Assembly (NCBI GenBank): GCA_964385465.1
Contig: CAYLPJ010000037.1
Location: 4,229-68,228 of the forward strand
Reading direction: 5' to 3'
Source of the DNA: CAYLPJ01 sp964385465
GTDB lineage: Bacteria > Planctomycetota > Phycisphaerae > SM23-33
DNA length: 64,000 bases
Shown here in pieces: positions 16,561-25,385 of this stretch; position 1 is the stretch's first letter, and each line of letters starts with the position of its first letter. Under the pieces are notes generated by a model that did no database searches, was not told the origin of the DNA, and worked only from the letters and a program-made list of their open reading frames with translations. The position numbers were made by a program, and so were the translations under genes.

Positions 16561-19500
16561 ATGAAACGCCAGCGAGAGATCAAACAACCCGCCCCGGCGG
16601 CCGCACCGGTCGTCGAGGCCATGGAGCAGCGTCTGCTGCTTTCGACCACACTTCTTGGCATCACGCCGGAACACCCGCTGATGCCCTTCAACAACCAGGG
16701 AACCACGGTCTACGAGGCCGCCGCGGACACGCTGAAGGTCGACGCCACGGTGCTGGACTTCCAGACCGTTCCGGGCGCGCCCGCCAGCGACCCGCCACGC
16801 GTCTTCCAGCCTTCGACGCTGGCGATCGACGTCCGTGTCGATGATACCGGGGCGTTGCTTGGCGGCGTCGCCGGAGACGACCTCGTCGTCGAGGGCACCG
16901 TCGACATGGACGGTGACTACGTGCCGGATGTCTCCGGCGTACTGCTGACCGGCGAGGTGCTCGCCTTCGGCGCGGCCGATTCGGGCACGTCAACCGATGG
17001 CTTCGACTTCCGCTTCGAGGTCACCGGCGGCCTGCTGGCATCCTACTACGCCGGGCGGGACATCGGCGTCGCGATGACCAGCGAGGCGTCGAGCTACACC
17101 GGGGACTTCTCCGTCGACTTCTCCGGCGGGGCGAAGGGCAATCTCGGCGCGGTCGACGTTGAGGCCCAGCCGGCCTCGCTGGGCGACTTCGTATGGCACG
17201 ATCTGTACCACGGGCCCGGGCACCTCGTCGACGGCATCCAGGACGCCGGCGAGCCCGGCTTCGAGGGCGTCGTGGTCAATCTGCTCGACGCGGACGGCAA
17301 CTTCCTGGCCGATACCGCCACCGACGCCACCGGCTACTACGAGTTCACCGACCTGGCCGCCGATACCTACATCGTCGAGATCGACGCGTCCAACTTCGAT
17401 GCCGCGGCGCCGCTGGAGGGCTACTACGCCACCCTGGGCGATGCCGCGGGCAACAGCCTGGACGCGGCCGACAGCGACGGCGACATCACCACACACCGCT
17501 CGCACCCGGTGGTCCTGGAGGCCGGCGAACACGACCCGACGATCGACTTCGGTTTCTTCACCACGGGCATCGACCTCGTGAAGGAGGCGCCCGAAGAAGT
17601 CGTCGCCGGCGAGGAGATCGTCTACACGTTCACCGTGGAGAATACCGGGGACGTCGTCCTCCACGGCGGGGCCCACGTCTACGACCCGCTGCTGAACCCG
17701 ACCGGCAGCCACGAGATATGGGGCGGCGTTCTCCAGCCCGGCGAGGTCCACACGTTCACGCGCTCCTACCAGACCACCGCCGGCGTGACGGACATCGACT
17801 TCGACGCCGACGCGTTCGGGACGCCCCTGGCGGCCGGGACGGTCGTCGACACCGAGTGGGCGGCGCACGGCGTGACCGTCACCACCCACGACCCGGCCGA
17901 TCACCCGGCGATGATCTTCGACAGCGCCAACCCCACCGGCGGGGACTGGGACCTCGGCACGGCAAACGAGGACTTCGGCGGTCCCGGCCGGGGCCGGGGC
18001 GGCGAGGCCGGCCGACCCGGCGCCAACGACACCCCGCTGGACAACATCCTGATCATCTCGGAGGACGCCGACTCGAGCGACCCCGACGACGACGCCCGCG
18101 GGGGGACGCTGATCTTCACGTTCGACAGCGCGGTGGACGTCGAGGCCGTCGGCGTGCTGGATATCGACTGCGGCGAGACCGGGGGCTGGATCCGTGCCTA
18201 TGACGCCGCGGGCGGCATCATCTCGGCCACGCCGATCGCCTCGCTGGGCAACAACAGCGCCCAGACGGTCGCGGTCGGTGCCGAAAACGTCAGCCTGCTG
18301 AAGGTTCACCTCGACAGCAGCGGCGCGGTGACGGACCTGCTCCTCGGCGGCGGCGAGTGCTCCACGACGGTTGTCAACGAGGCGTGGGCGATCGGTTGCC
18401 CGATCGGCCCCTACGGCGGGCTGCCGAACGTCCGCGATGACGCCTCGACGGAGACCGACGTCGTCTGCGAGACGCCTGCCGAGCCGGCCGCTCTCGGCGA
18501 CCTCGTCTGGCTGGACGCCGACGAGGACGGCGTGCAGGATGCCGGCGAGGCCGGTGTCGAGGGCGTGGAGGTCACCCTCTTCGACGCCGGCGACGATGGC
18601 GAGGCCGGCACGGCCGACGACGTCGAGTTGGCCACGCAGACCACCGACGGCGACGGCGAGTACTTCTTCGACGGCCTGGCTGCCGGGACCTACTTCGTGC
18701 AGTTCGCCCAGCCGGAGGGCTACGACTTCACCGCCGCCGACCAGGGCGACGACGCCCTCGACAGCGATGCCGACGCGGCCACCGGCCGCACCGCCGCGGT
18801 GACCCTCGCCGCCGGCGAGACCAACCGCACCGTCGACGCCGGCGTGGTGGCCGAGCAAGGCGGCCAAGGCTGCACGCCTGGCTACTGGAAGCAGTCCCAC
18901 CACCTCGACGATTGGACCGACTACTCCCCGAACGACCGGTTCGAGGACGTCTTCGGCGTCGACGCCAGGTGCAACTGGACGCTGCTGGAGGCCCTGAAGG
19001 CAGGCGGTGGCGGGGAGGCCGCTCTCGCTCGCCATGCCGTGGCCGCCCTGTTGAACGCGGCGCACCCCGAGATCGACTACGCCTACGACGCCGACGAAGT
19101 CATCGCCATGGTCCAGCACGCCTACGCGACCGGCGAGTTCCAGAGCGCCAAGAATGCCCTCGAGCAGCAGAACGAGAGCGGCTGCGAGCTCGGTGGCGGC
19201 GGATGCAAGGACAAGGGCGACCGGCACCGGAAGCGCTGGCGCAAGAAGTGGCAGAAGCGCCATGGCAGGAAGCACAACCACCGCAAGAGCAAGCGCGGAT
19301 GGAGCCGCGGCGGCGACAAGGACGACGGCGATCACGACCGCAAGAGCAAATGCGGCTGGAACTGGGCGAAGAGGGCTCACGGCGACGACGATGACGGCGA
19401 TGACGACGATCGCCGCGGCAGGAAGCTCCGCCGCGGGCGGTTCGACGTGCTGTCATTCGCCAAGGCTCTGCGCAGATTCGGCCGGGGCCGCCGCTGCTGA
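16561..19500 (+). CDS. Large surface protein: LEPR-XLL leader, SdrD_B domains, charged tail
   Basis: 979 residues. VEAMEQRLLLS at 18-28 is an LEPR-XLL-type leader, common at the start of giant planctomycete exported proteins. SdrD_B/Cna-B-like beta-sandwich domains lie at about 203-338 (SLGDFVWHD) and 642-763 (ALGDLVWLDADEDGVQD). A DUF11-like domain follows the first (IDLVKEAPEEVVAGEEIVYTF). Around residue 770 comes GCTPGYWKQSHHLDDW, a motif seen in other bacterial secreted proteins. The last 100 residues are highly charged, with lysine/arginine/histidine-rich runs alternating with aspartate runs (HGDDDDGDDDD) and ending RRFGRGRRC. No anchor such as PEP-CTERM is seen. Likely role: cell-surface or matrix structure. 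ATG 16561 is chosen because it places the leader at the N-terminus; an earlier in-frame ATG at 16483 is less likely. Confidence 0.8.
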   Translation: MKRQREIKQPAPAAAPVVEAMEQRLLLSTTLLGITPEHPLMPFNNQGTTVYEAAADTLKVDATVLDFQTVPGAPASDPPRVFQPSTLAIDVRVDDTGALLGGVAGDDLVVEGTVDMDGDYVPDVSGVLLTGEVLAFGAADSGTSTDGFDFRFEVTGGLLASYYAGRDIGVAMTSEASSYTGDFSVDFSGGAKGNLGAVDVEAQPASLGDFVWHDLYHGPGHLVDGIQDAGEPGFEGVVVNLLDADGNFLADTATDATGYYEFTDLAADTYIVEIDASNFDAAAPLEGYYATLGDAAGNSLDAADSDGDITTHRSHPVVLEAGEHDPTIDFGFFTTGIDLVKEAPEEVVAGEEIVYTFTVENTGDVVLHGGAHVYDPLLNPTGSHEIWGGVLQPGEVHTFTRSYQTTAGVTDIDFDADAFGTPLAAGTVVDTEWAAHGVTVTTHDPADHPAMIFDSANPTGGDWDLGTANEDFGGPGRGRGGEAGRPGANDTPLDNILIISEDADSSDPDDDARGGTLIFTFDSAVDVEAVGVLDIDCGETGGWIRAYDAAGGIISATPIASLGNNSAQTVAVGAENVSLLKVHLDSSGAVTDLLLGGGECSTTVVNEAWAIGCPIGPYGGLPNVRDDASTETDVVCETPAEPAALGDLVWLDADEDGVQDAGEAGVEGVEVTLFDAGDDGEAGTADDVELATQTTDGDGEYFFDGLAAGTYFVQFAQPEGYDFTAADQGDDALDSDADAATGRTAAVTLAAGETNRTVDAGVVAEQGGQGCTPGYWKQSHHLDDWTDYSPNDRFEDVFGVDARCNWTLLEALKAGGGGEAALARHAVAALLNAAHPEIDYAYDADEVIAMVQHAYATGEFQSAKNALEQQNESGCELGGGGCKDKGDRHRKRWRKKWQKRHGRKHNHRKSKRGWSRGGDKDDGDHDRKSKCGWNWAKRAHGDDDDGDDDDRRGRKLRRGRFDVLSFAKALRRFGRGRRC

Positions 19501-19606
19501 TCGGCGCCCGGCATCGAGGAGAAGGGCATCAGCGACGTGCGCCCCGGCCGACCGGTCGGGGCGTTCGTCTGCGCGGACCGGGCGGCGGCGGTGCGTCTCG
19601 GCGCCG

Positions 19607-19635
19607 TTGCCGGCCGGCGACATCCTGGCTACCAT
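19607..19635 (+). promoter_or_regulatory. Promoter before aldo/keto reductase
   Basis: TTGCCG (19607-19612), 17 bases, TACCAT (19630-19635), 35 bases before the start codon. Moderate match. Confidence 0.4.
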
Positions 19636-19670
19636 GGCCGGGGAACGCACAGGTGGAAGGAGCCGCGATC

Positions 19671-20672
19671 ATGCAATACCGTCAAGTGGGTTGGGCCGAC
19701 ACCGACGTCTCGACCGTGTGCCTCGGGTGCTGGGCTCTGATCGGCGGGGGCACGTGGGGGGAACAGGACCGGGGCGAGTCGCTGCGCACCATCCACGCGG
19801 CGCTGGACGCCGGGGTGAACTTCTTCGACACGGCCGCCGGCTACGGCAACGGCGAGTCCGAGCAGTTGCTGGGCAAGGCCCTCGCCGAGGCCGGGGTGCG
19901 GAAGGACGTCGTCATCGCGACGAAGGTCTCCCGCTCGCAGCTTGCCCCCGACGACGTGGTCACGTCGTGCGACCGCAGCCTCCGCCTGCTCGGCACGGAC
20001 GTGATCGACCTGCTCCAGGTGCACTGGCCCCATCCCGACATCCCCCTGGCCGAAACGGTCGGTGCGATGGACCGGCTGGTCGAGGCCGGCAAGGTCAGGG
20101 CAATCGGGGTGAGCAACTTCGGCGCCGGCTACCTCGCCGAAGCCGTGCCGCTGACGCGCATTCGCACCAACCAGCTCTGCTACAGCCTGCTGTGGCGGGC
20201 CATCGAGCACGAGGTCCAGCCGATGTGCGAGGTCAACGACATCGGCATCCTGTGCTACAGCCCGCTGTGCCAGGGCCTGCTGACGGGCAAGTTCCGCTCG
20301 CCCGACGACGTGCCCGAAGGCCGCGCACGCACCCGCCTGTTCTCCGGCGACCGCCCGAAGGCGCGCCACGGCGAGAGCGGCTGCGAGGGTGAAGTCTTCG
20401 CCGCCATCCGCGCCGTGGCCGGCATCGCCGAAGACCTCGGCGAGCCCATGGGCCACGTGGCGCTGGCATGGCTTCTCGCACGGCCGGCCGTGACGGCCGT
20501 CATCGCCGGCGCCCGCAACCCCGAACAGGCTCGCGACAACGCCAGGTCGGCCGACCTGACGCTGAAGGACGATGTGATCGAGGAGCTCACCCGCGTGACC
20601 GAGCCGGTGAAGGCAAAGATCGGCGCCAACGCGGACATGTGGCAGAGCGACTCGCGGATGGAGAGGCCGTAG
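19671..20672 (+). CDS. Aldo/keto reductase
   Basis: 333 residues, a TIM-barrel NADPH-dependent oxidoreductase. The catalytic set is visible: Asp53 and Tyr58 in FDTAAGYGNGESE, lysine in VVIATKVS, and histidine in LLQVHWP. The NADP-binding end shows ARNPEQARDNA. It resembles the YghZ/Tas-like branch that reduces aldehydes or sugars; substrate unknown. ATG 19671 has AGGAG 8 bases upstream; the in-frame ATG 18 bases earlier lacks a site. It stands alone, with truA converging from the other strand. Confidence 0.92.
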   Translation: MQYRQVGWADTDVSTVCLGCWALIGGGTWGEQDRGESLRTIHAALDAGVNFFDTAAGYGNGESEQLLGKALAEAGVRKDVVIATKVSRSQLAPDDVVTSCDRSLRLLGTDVIDLLQVHWPHPDIPLAETVGAMDRLVEAGKVRAIGVSNFGAGYLAEAVPLTRIRTNQLCYSLLWRAIEHEVQPMCEVNDIGILCYSPLCQGLLTGKFRSPDDVPEGRARTRLFSGDRPKARHGESGCEGEVFAAIRAVAGIAEDLGEPMGHVALAWLLARPAVTAVIAGARNPEQARDNARSADLTLKDDVIEELTRVTEPVKAKIGANADMWQSDSRMERP

Positions 20673-20699
20673 CGGGCGCCACCGCCCGCCGGAAGAGGC

Positions 20700-21488
20700 T
20701 CAGGGGCGCCGCAGGCGGAGGTCGGCCTGGCGGTAGTGCACGCAGAGCATGGTCAGCCCGGCTGCGGGTGCGGTCGGGCCGGCCTCACGGCGGTCGCACG
20801 TGGCCAGGATCCGATCGATCCGCTGGGGTTCCCATCGCCCCCTCCCGATCTCGACCAGCGTCCCGACGATATTCCGCACCATGTTGTAGAGGAAGCCGTC
20901 GCCCTGGACGGTGACCAGCAGCGCCGGGGGGCGCGCCGAGACCTCGCATCGGAAGATCGTCCGCACGGTGTCGTCGCGAGGGTCGCTGGACGTGGCGAAG
21001 CCCACGAAGTCGTGGCGCCCCACCAGCCGCCGCCCGGCCTCGCGCATGGAGCCGACATCCAGGGGCCGCCAGAAATGGTACGCCTGCCCGGCCAGTTCCA
21101 CCGGCCGAACCGGCGCGGTGTGAATGCGGTAGCGGTACGTCTTGCCGACGGCCGAACGGGAGGCGTGAAAGTGCTCGGGCACCTCCGAGGCGGAGACGAC
21201 GGCGATATCGTCCGGCAGGCGGGAGTTCACGGCCCGCCGCAACCCTCGGAGGGGTATGGCGAGGTTGGTGGTGTAGAGGTTGGCGACCTGCCCGGCAGCG
21301 TGGACGCCGGCGTCGGTCCGCCCGGCCCCGAAGACGACGGCCTTGTGACGCAGCACCCTTGTCGCGGCGGTCTCGATCTGCTCCTGGACGGTATCGATTC
21401 CCTCGGCCTGCCTCTGCCAGCCGTGATACGCCGCCCCGTGGTAGGCGATGACGAGCTTCACATTCCGTCGTGTCGGCAGGTCGGTCAT
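20700..21488 (-). CDS. truA: tRNA pseudouridine synthase A
   Basis: 262 residues. TruA forms pseudouridine at positions 38-40 in the anticodon stem-loop. The catalytic aspartate is Asp59 in GAGRTDAGVHA. Other markers are IAYHGAAYHGWQRQ, VNSRLPDDIAV, SRSAVGKTYRY and FLYNMVRNIVGTL. ATG 21488 is taken because homologues begin just before the first strand; a longer in-frame extension to 21725 has no family similarity. GGAG lies about 11 bases upstream. Confidence 0.95.
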   Translation of the reverse strand: MTDLPTRRNVKLVIAYHGAAYHGWQRQAEGIDTVQEQIETAATRVLRHKAVVFGAGRTDAGVHAAGQVANLYTTNLAIPLRGLRRAVNSRLPDDIAVVSASEVPEHFHASRSAVGKTYRYRIHTAPVRPVELAGQAYHFWRPLDVGSMREAGRRLVGRHDFVGFATSSDPRDDTVRTIFRCEVSARPPALLVTVQGDGFLYNMVRNIVGTLVEIGRGRWEPQRIDRILATCDRREAGPTAPAAGLTMLCVHYRQADLRLRRP

Positions 21489-21563
21489 GGTGGCGATTGC
21501 TCCGCCCCGAACCCGGGTTCCGGCACTTCTCGGCGATCCCCGGATCGGGAATAGCGGTCTATC

Positions 21564-21820
21564 ATGCCCACCAGCGACTGGATCGACAAGATGACGGATG
21601 CGATCCTCGAGCGGTTCGATCCCCCGCGTGTTGTGCTGTTTGCTCCCGTGCACGTGGCAAGGCCCGCGACGACAGCCACGTGGGCCCTCTGGTCGTGGGG
21701 CCCGCGGTCGATGGCAAACCAGCAACTGTCATCGACGCACAACACGGTCTGGACACCGCGCAGGCTGCCTGCAAGGCCATCTCCCGCGATCTGGCCGGGC
21801 TCGGTCTGGACCTGGACTGA
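21564..21820 (+). pseudogene. Decayed MNT-type nucleotidyltransferase
   Basis: The frame from ATG 21564 reads MPTSDWIDKMTDAILERFDPPRVVLFAPV, the usual start of a small nucleotidyltransferase ('RVVLFGS'). It then turns to nonsense. The frame two bases on reads ARGKARDDSHVGPLVVG, which is the continuation normally seen as GSxARGExRxDSDxDLLVV, and runs on through a helical tail to a stop at 21818-21820. So the gene is broken by a frameshift around 21650-21660. Both metal-binding aspartates are also lost (DSDxD has become DSHVG). Such proteins are often antitoxin-side partners of HEPN toxins; no HEPN gene is seen beside it. The reading was made by hand in all three frames. Confidence 0.7.
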
Positions 21821-21839
21821 CGCTCCCTTCGCCGGGGGG

Positions 21840-22838
21840 CTACAACATCTCGGCGATCTGGACGGCGTTGAGGGCGGCGCCTTTGCGGATCTGGTCTCCG
21901 GAGATGAACATGTCGATCCCGCGTCCGTCGGGCATGGAGATGTCCTGGCGGATGCGCCCGACCAGCACGTCGTCCTTGCCGCTGGCTTCGATCGGCATGG
22001 GGAAGTGGTTCTTCTCGCGGTCATCGACGAGCGTCACGCCCGGCGCGGCCGAGAGAATCTCCCGGACGCGATCCTCGGAGATCGGCTCGGAGAACTCCAT
22101 GTTGATCGCCTCGCTGTGGGCGCGGAAGACGGGCACGCGGACGCACGTGGCGGTTACGCGGATGTCCTCGGTGTGGAAGATCTTCTGCGTCTCGCGATAG
22201 GTCTTGCGCTCCTCGACGTTGTAGCCGTCCTCGCCGATGTCGCTGCCGTGGCTCCAGACGTTGAACGCGCTGGGATGGGGCAGCTCCGAGGGCTCGAACG
22301 GCTCGCCGGAGAGATGGGCCTTCGTGGCGGCCTCCAACTCGGCCATCGCCTTGGCGCCGGCGCCGCTGACCGCCTGGTAGGTGCTCATCACGATCCGCCG
22401 GATCGGGTTGGCCTTGTGCAGGGGCCAGACGGGCACGTTCATGATGATCGTCGAGCAGTTCGGGTTGGCGATGATGCCCTTGTGCGCGGCGATGTCTCCG
22501 GGGTTGACCTCCGGGACCACCAGCGGGACCTCGGGGTCCATGCGGAACGCCGAGGTGTTGTCCACCACGACGGCCCCGGCCTCGACGGCCACGGGGGCAA
22601 ACCGCTTCGAGATGCTCCCGCCGGCGGACGACAGCACGAGGTCCACGCCCTCGAAGCTCTTGTCCGTCAGTTCCTCGACCGTCAGCTCCTCGCCCTTGAA
22701 GGGGAGCTTCTTCCCGGCCGAGCGGTGCGACGCCAGAAGCTTGAGGCTCTTCAGCGGGAAGTCCCGCTCGTCGAGCAGGCGGAGGAACTCGGCCCCGACG
22801 GCGCCTGTGGCGCCCATGATGGCTACGTGCGGACTCAT
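21840..22838 (-). CDS. asd: Aspartate-semialdehyde dehydrogenase
   Basis: 332 residues from ATG 22838. The enzyme makes aspartate semialdehyde for lysine, threonine, methionine and diaminopimelate synthesis. It starts with the NADP-binding VAIMGATGAVG. SSAGGSISK, VVDNTSAFRM and the catalytic cysteine in ANPNCSTI (about residue 128) follow; STYQAVSGAG and HSEAINMEF complete the active site. A GTG 9 bases upstream (22847) is an alternative start with AGAG-like bases about 7 upstream. It lies alone on the minus strand. Confidence 0.96.
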   Translation of the reverse strand: MSPHVAIMGATGAVGAEFLRLLDERDFPLKSLKLLASHRSAGKKLPFKGEELTVEELTDKSFEGVDLVLSSAGGSISKRFAPVAVEAGAVVVDNTSAFRMDPEVPLVVPEVNPGDIAAHKGIIANPNCSTIIMNVPVWPLHKANPIRRIVMSTYQAVSGAGAKAMAELEAATKAHLSGEPFEPSELPHPSAFNVWSHGSDIGEDGYNVEERKTYRETQKIFHTEDIRVTATCVRVPVFRAHSEAINMEFSEPISEDRVREILSAAPGVTLVDDREKNHFPMPIEASGKDDVLVGRIRQDISMPDGRGIDMFISGDQIRKGAALNAVQIAEML

Positions 22839-23025
22839 CGTGTTCACCGTTTGGTCTCTTTTGGGCTGGATGTCCCCGGGCGGTCCTCTCCGCCCGGCGA
22901 GCCGTGAATGTTACCATACCCGCACCGATTCCCCAACCCCTTCGCGCGGCGATTCCATCGCTCGAAGGTCGCAGGGCACATCGGGGGCCGACGCCCGGAA
23001 TTCTCGCCGAAGCCGCGCAGGCGTC

Positions 23026-23054
23026 TTGACAGCCTCGAGGCGCAGGGCTATCCT
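23026..23054 (+). promoter_or_regulatory. tRNA-Leu promoter
   Basis: Perfect TTGACA (23026-23031), 17-base spacer, TATCCT (23049-23054). The -10 ends 15 bases before the first base of the tRNA. Confidence 0.75.
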
Positions 23055-23069
23055 TGCGAAATGCCCCTC

Positions 23070-23155
23070 GCCCGGGTGGCGGAATTGGCAGACGCGTCAG
23101 GTTGAGGGCCTGGTGAGGTTAATACCTCGTGCTGGTTCGAATCCAGTCCCGGGCA
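23070..23155 (+). tRNA. tRNA-Leu (anticodon GAG)
   Basis: 86 bases with a perfect 7-bp acceptor stem (GCCCGGG/CCCGGGC), anticodon loop TTGAGGG giving GAG, a long variable arm (GAGGTTAATACCTC) as expected for leucine, and a T-loop TTCGAAT. Discriminator is A. CCA is not encoded. Confidence 0.95.
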
Positions 23156-23340
23156 GTTTGGACTTCCAAATGCATCAGCAGGGATGCAGGCGACGCATGG
23201 GATCGGAGAGAAGGGTTCCGTGGGCTTCGCTGTCGTTGACTTCCTGCCGAATCCCCTGAATCTGCGGCATACCTGCTTGTTTTGCTCGTGATGTCCTCGT
23301 TTCACCGCCTCGGTCCCTGCTTCCTCCTCCGGGAACCGCC

Positions 23341-24840
23341 ATGCCCGACGCACCGCCGAACGTGTTGCTGATCACCGCCGACCAGATGCGCCGCGACCAC
23401 CTGGGCTGCTACGGCAACCCGGTCGTCCGCACGCCGCATCTGGACGCGCTGGCCGGGAGCGGTACGCGGATCGACCGCGCGTACGTATCCAACCCCTTGT
23501 GCATGCCCAACCGCTCGACCATGGCCACCGGGCGGTTTCCGCGGAACCATGGCTGCTGGTCCAACGGCATCTGCCTGCCCGAGACCGAGCGAACCGTCGC
23601 CGACGTGCTCAACGAGCGAGGCTACCACACCGCCCTGCTGGGCAAGGCACACTTCAACAGCTACGGCAACCCCGCCGACGCGCAGGCCCCCAACTGCGAG
23701 AGCCGCCGCGCCTGGGACGAGAAGCGGATCACCGCCGACTGGAACGGGCCCTACTACGGCTTCCAGGAGGCCGTGCTGTCACTGGGACACGGCAACTGGG
23801 GCATGGCGGGGGGGCACTACGGAGAGTACCTCCAGCGCAGTTTCCCTCAGCTCGTCGCCGAGACGAAGCAGAAGCCCTCCCCCACCGGGGCGCCGCAGTG
23901 CTACACGCCGATCATGCCCGTCGAGGCCCATTGCAGCCACTGGCTGGGCACGGTCGGGTGCGACTACCTCCGCCGCCGCGCCGACGACGGAAGGCCGTTC
24001 TTCTGCTGGCTGAGCTTCCCCGATCCGCACCATCCCTTCTGCCCGCCGGAGCCGTACGACACAATGCACGATCCCGGCGACGTGGTCCTCCCGCGGCTGG
24101 GCCCCGAAGCACTCGCCGACAAGCCCCCCCACTTCCGGGAGGCCCACGAAGGCGGGCAGACGTGGGAGGGCATCGGCGCCGGCGACGTCGCGGCCGACGT
24201 CACCGAGGACCAGCTCCGGGAGATCATCGCCCGGACGTACGGGATGATCTCGCTGATCGACGAGAACGTGGGGCGGGTGCTCGAGGTGCTCGACCGCAGC
24301 GGCCTGGCCGGCAACACCGTCGTGATCTTCACCTCCGACCACGGCGACCTCATGGGCGACTGCGGGCTGATGTACAAGGGCCCGTTCCTGCTGGAGGGGC
24401 TGATCGGCGTGCCGATGATCTGGCGCGTGCCCGGCGCGGGCGGGGGAACGGCGCCCGCCGGGCTGATGAGCACCGTGGACATCGCCCCGACGATGCTGCG
24501 TCTGCTCGGCGCGGACGTGCCCGCGTGGATGGACTCCGCGGGCGAGCCGGCGCTGGCGCGGGGCGAGGCCTCGACGCGCGATGCCGCCTTCGTGGAGTTC
24601 CGCAGCATGTATCGGCCGCACCTCGATCTGCGGTCGATCATCACTCGCGACGCCCGGCTGACGCACTACGCCGGGCTCGAGACCGGCGAGCTGTACGACC
24701 TGACGGCGGATGCCCCCGAGGCAAGGAACCTGTACGACGATGCGTCCCGCGCCGAGCTGCGTGGGGCCCTGGAGCGACGCCTGCTGGACGAGTGCATCCT
24801 TCGCGCCGACCGCCGCCACGCCCCGACCTGTCACGCCTAG
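23341..24840 (+). CDS. Sulfatase, third copy
   Basis: 499 residues. The N-terminal metal site is LLITADQMRRDHLGCYGN; Cys54 in CMPNRSTMATGRF is the formylglycine residue (CxPxR). IFTSDHGDLMGDCGLMYKGPFL supplies the second metal and substrate side. The fold and the ELYDLTADAPEARNLY end resemble the choline-sulfatase/iduronate-sulfatase-like branch. No signal peptide is present. It is about 15 kb from the lyase-sulfatase cluster and stands after a tRNA, so its substrate is not given by neighbours. Confidence 0.92.
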   Translation: MPDAPPNVLLITADQMRRDHLGCYGNPVVRTPHLDALAGSGTRIDRAYVSNPLCMPNRSTMATGRFPRNHGCWSNGICLPETERTVADVLNERGYHTALLGKAHFNSYGNPADAQAPNCESRRAWDEKRITADWNGPYYGFQEAVLSLGHGNWGMAGGHYGEYLQRSFPQLVAETKQKPSPTGAPQCYTPIMPVEAHCSHWLGTVGCDYLRRRADDGRPFFCWLSFPDPHHPFCPPEPYDTMHDPGDVVLPRLGPEALADKPPHFREAHEGGQTWEGIGAGDVAADVTEDQLREIIARTYGMISLIDENVGRVLEVLDRSGLAGNTVVIFTSDHGDLMGDCGLMYKGPFLLEGLIGVPMIWRVPGAGGGTAPAGLMSTVDIAPTMLRLLGADVPAWMDSAGEPALARGEASTRDAAFVEFRSMYRPHLDLRSIITRDARLTHYAGLETGELYDLTADAPEARNLYDDASRAELRGALERRLLDECILRADRRHAPTCHA

Positions 24841-24869
24841 ACTTCGCCGGGAAAGGCCCGGCAAAGGCG

Positions 24870-24898
24870 TTGCGTCTGCGGCATCGGCGCGGGATAAT
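24870..24898 (+). promoter_or_regulatory. Promoter before the small-protein pair
   Basis: TTGCGT (24870-24875), 17 bases, GATAAT (24893-24898), about 60 bases before the first small gene. Confidence 0.5.
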
Positions 24899-24958
24899 GA
24901 GAGGGTCAAGTCTATCGTCGGATCAGGTACCGCGCCCGGGGAGATGGGAGAAGCGGGA

Positions 24959-25192
24959 ATGACGCACGGCCAGTACATCAGCGAGCCGGAAGCTCACGCG
25001 CTTGAGGGGGTCGAGGGCCGCCTGTTCGCGACATTGGCGGCGACATCCGACGAGGTAGCCCATACCGAATGCCTCGACGAGGAGGAGCGTGCGGAGGTCT
25101 ACGCGATCCTGCACGCGATCCGGTCGGATACCGAGGCACACCGCAAGGCGATCCGGCTGATCTCGACACGGAGGCCCGCCGGCGATGCTTGA
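24959..25192 (+). CDS. Small helical protein, unknown
   Basis: 77 residues, mainly charged alpha helix (HALEGVEGRLFATLAA, CLDEEERAEVYAILHAI). No family recognised. It overlaps the next gene by 8 bases, and a promoter of its own lies upstream. ATG 24959 is preferred because GGGAGAAG sits 8 bases upstream; ATG 24944 would add five residues. Confidence 0.55.
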   Translation: MTHGQYISEPEAHALEGVEGRLFATLAATSDEVAHTECLDEEERAEVYAILHAIRSDTEAHRKAIRLISTRRPAGDA

Positions 25193-25376
25193 GCAGGCCA
25201 TGCTTCGCGAGCGCTTCGAGGCGCTGCTGGAGCAGGAGCAGCAGGCCCTGGCCGCCTACGAGAAGCTCATTGACCGCGTCGGCGAGGGCGAGCCCCGCGA
25301 GCAGGTCGAGCAGCTTTGCCGGGACAAGCGCCGCCACGTCGAGCTCGTCCAGCGCCTCCTGGAGATCGTCGAGTAG
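25185..25376 (+). CDS. Small helical protein, partner of the preceding gene
   Basis: 63 residues, almost entirely amphipathic helix (RERFEALLEQEQQALAAYEKLIDRV, QLCRDKRRHVELVQRLLEIVE). The EQEQQALAAYEKLID...RHVELVQRLLE spacing with E and H residues recalls half of a ferritin-like or DUF2383-like helical hairpin, but this is only a resemblance. Overlap with the preceding gene suggests coupled expression. It converges on prfA with a 9-base gap. Confidence 0.5.
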   Translation: MLEQAMLRERFEALLEQEQQALAAYEKLIDRVGEGEPREQVEQLCRDKRRHVELVQRLLEIVE

Positions 25377-25385
25377 CGGGCCGCT

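Noticed and set aside
23157..23170. Short inverted repeat TTTGGA-CT-TCCAAA after tRNA-Leu as terminator
   Set aside because: Stem is short, the loop is too tight and no T-run follows.
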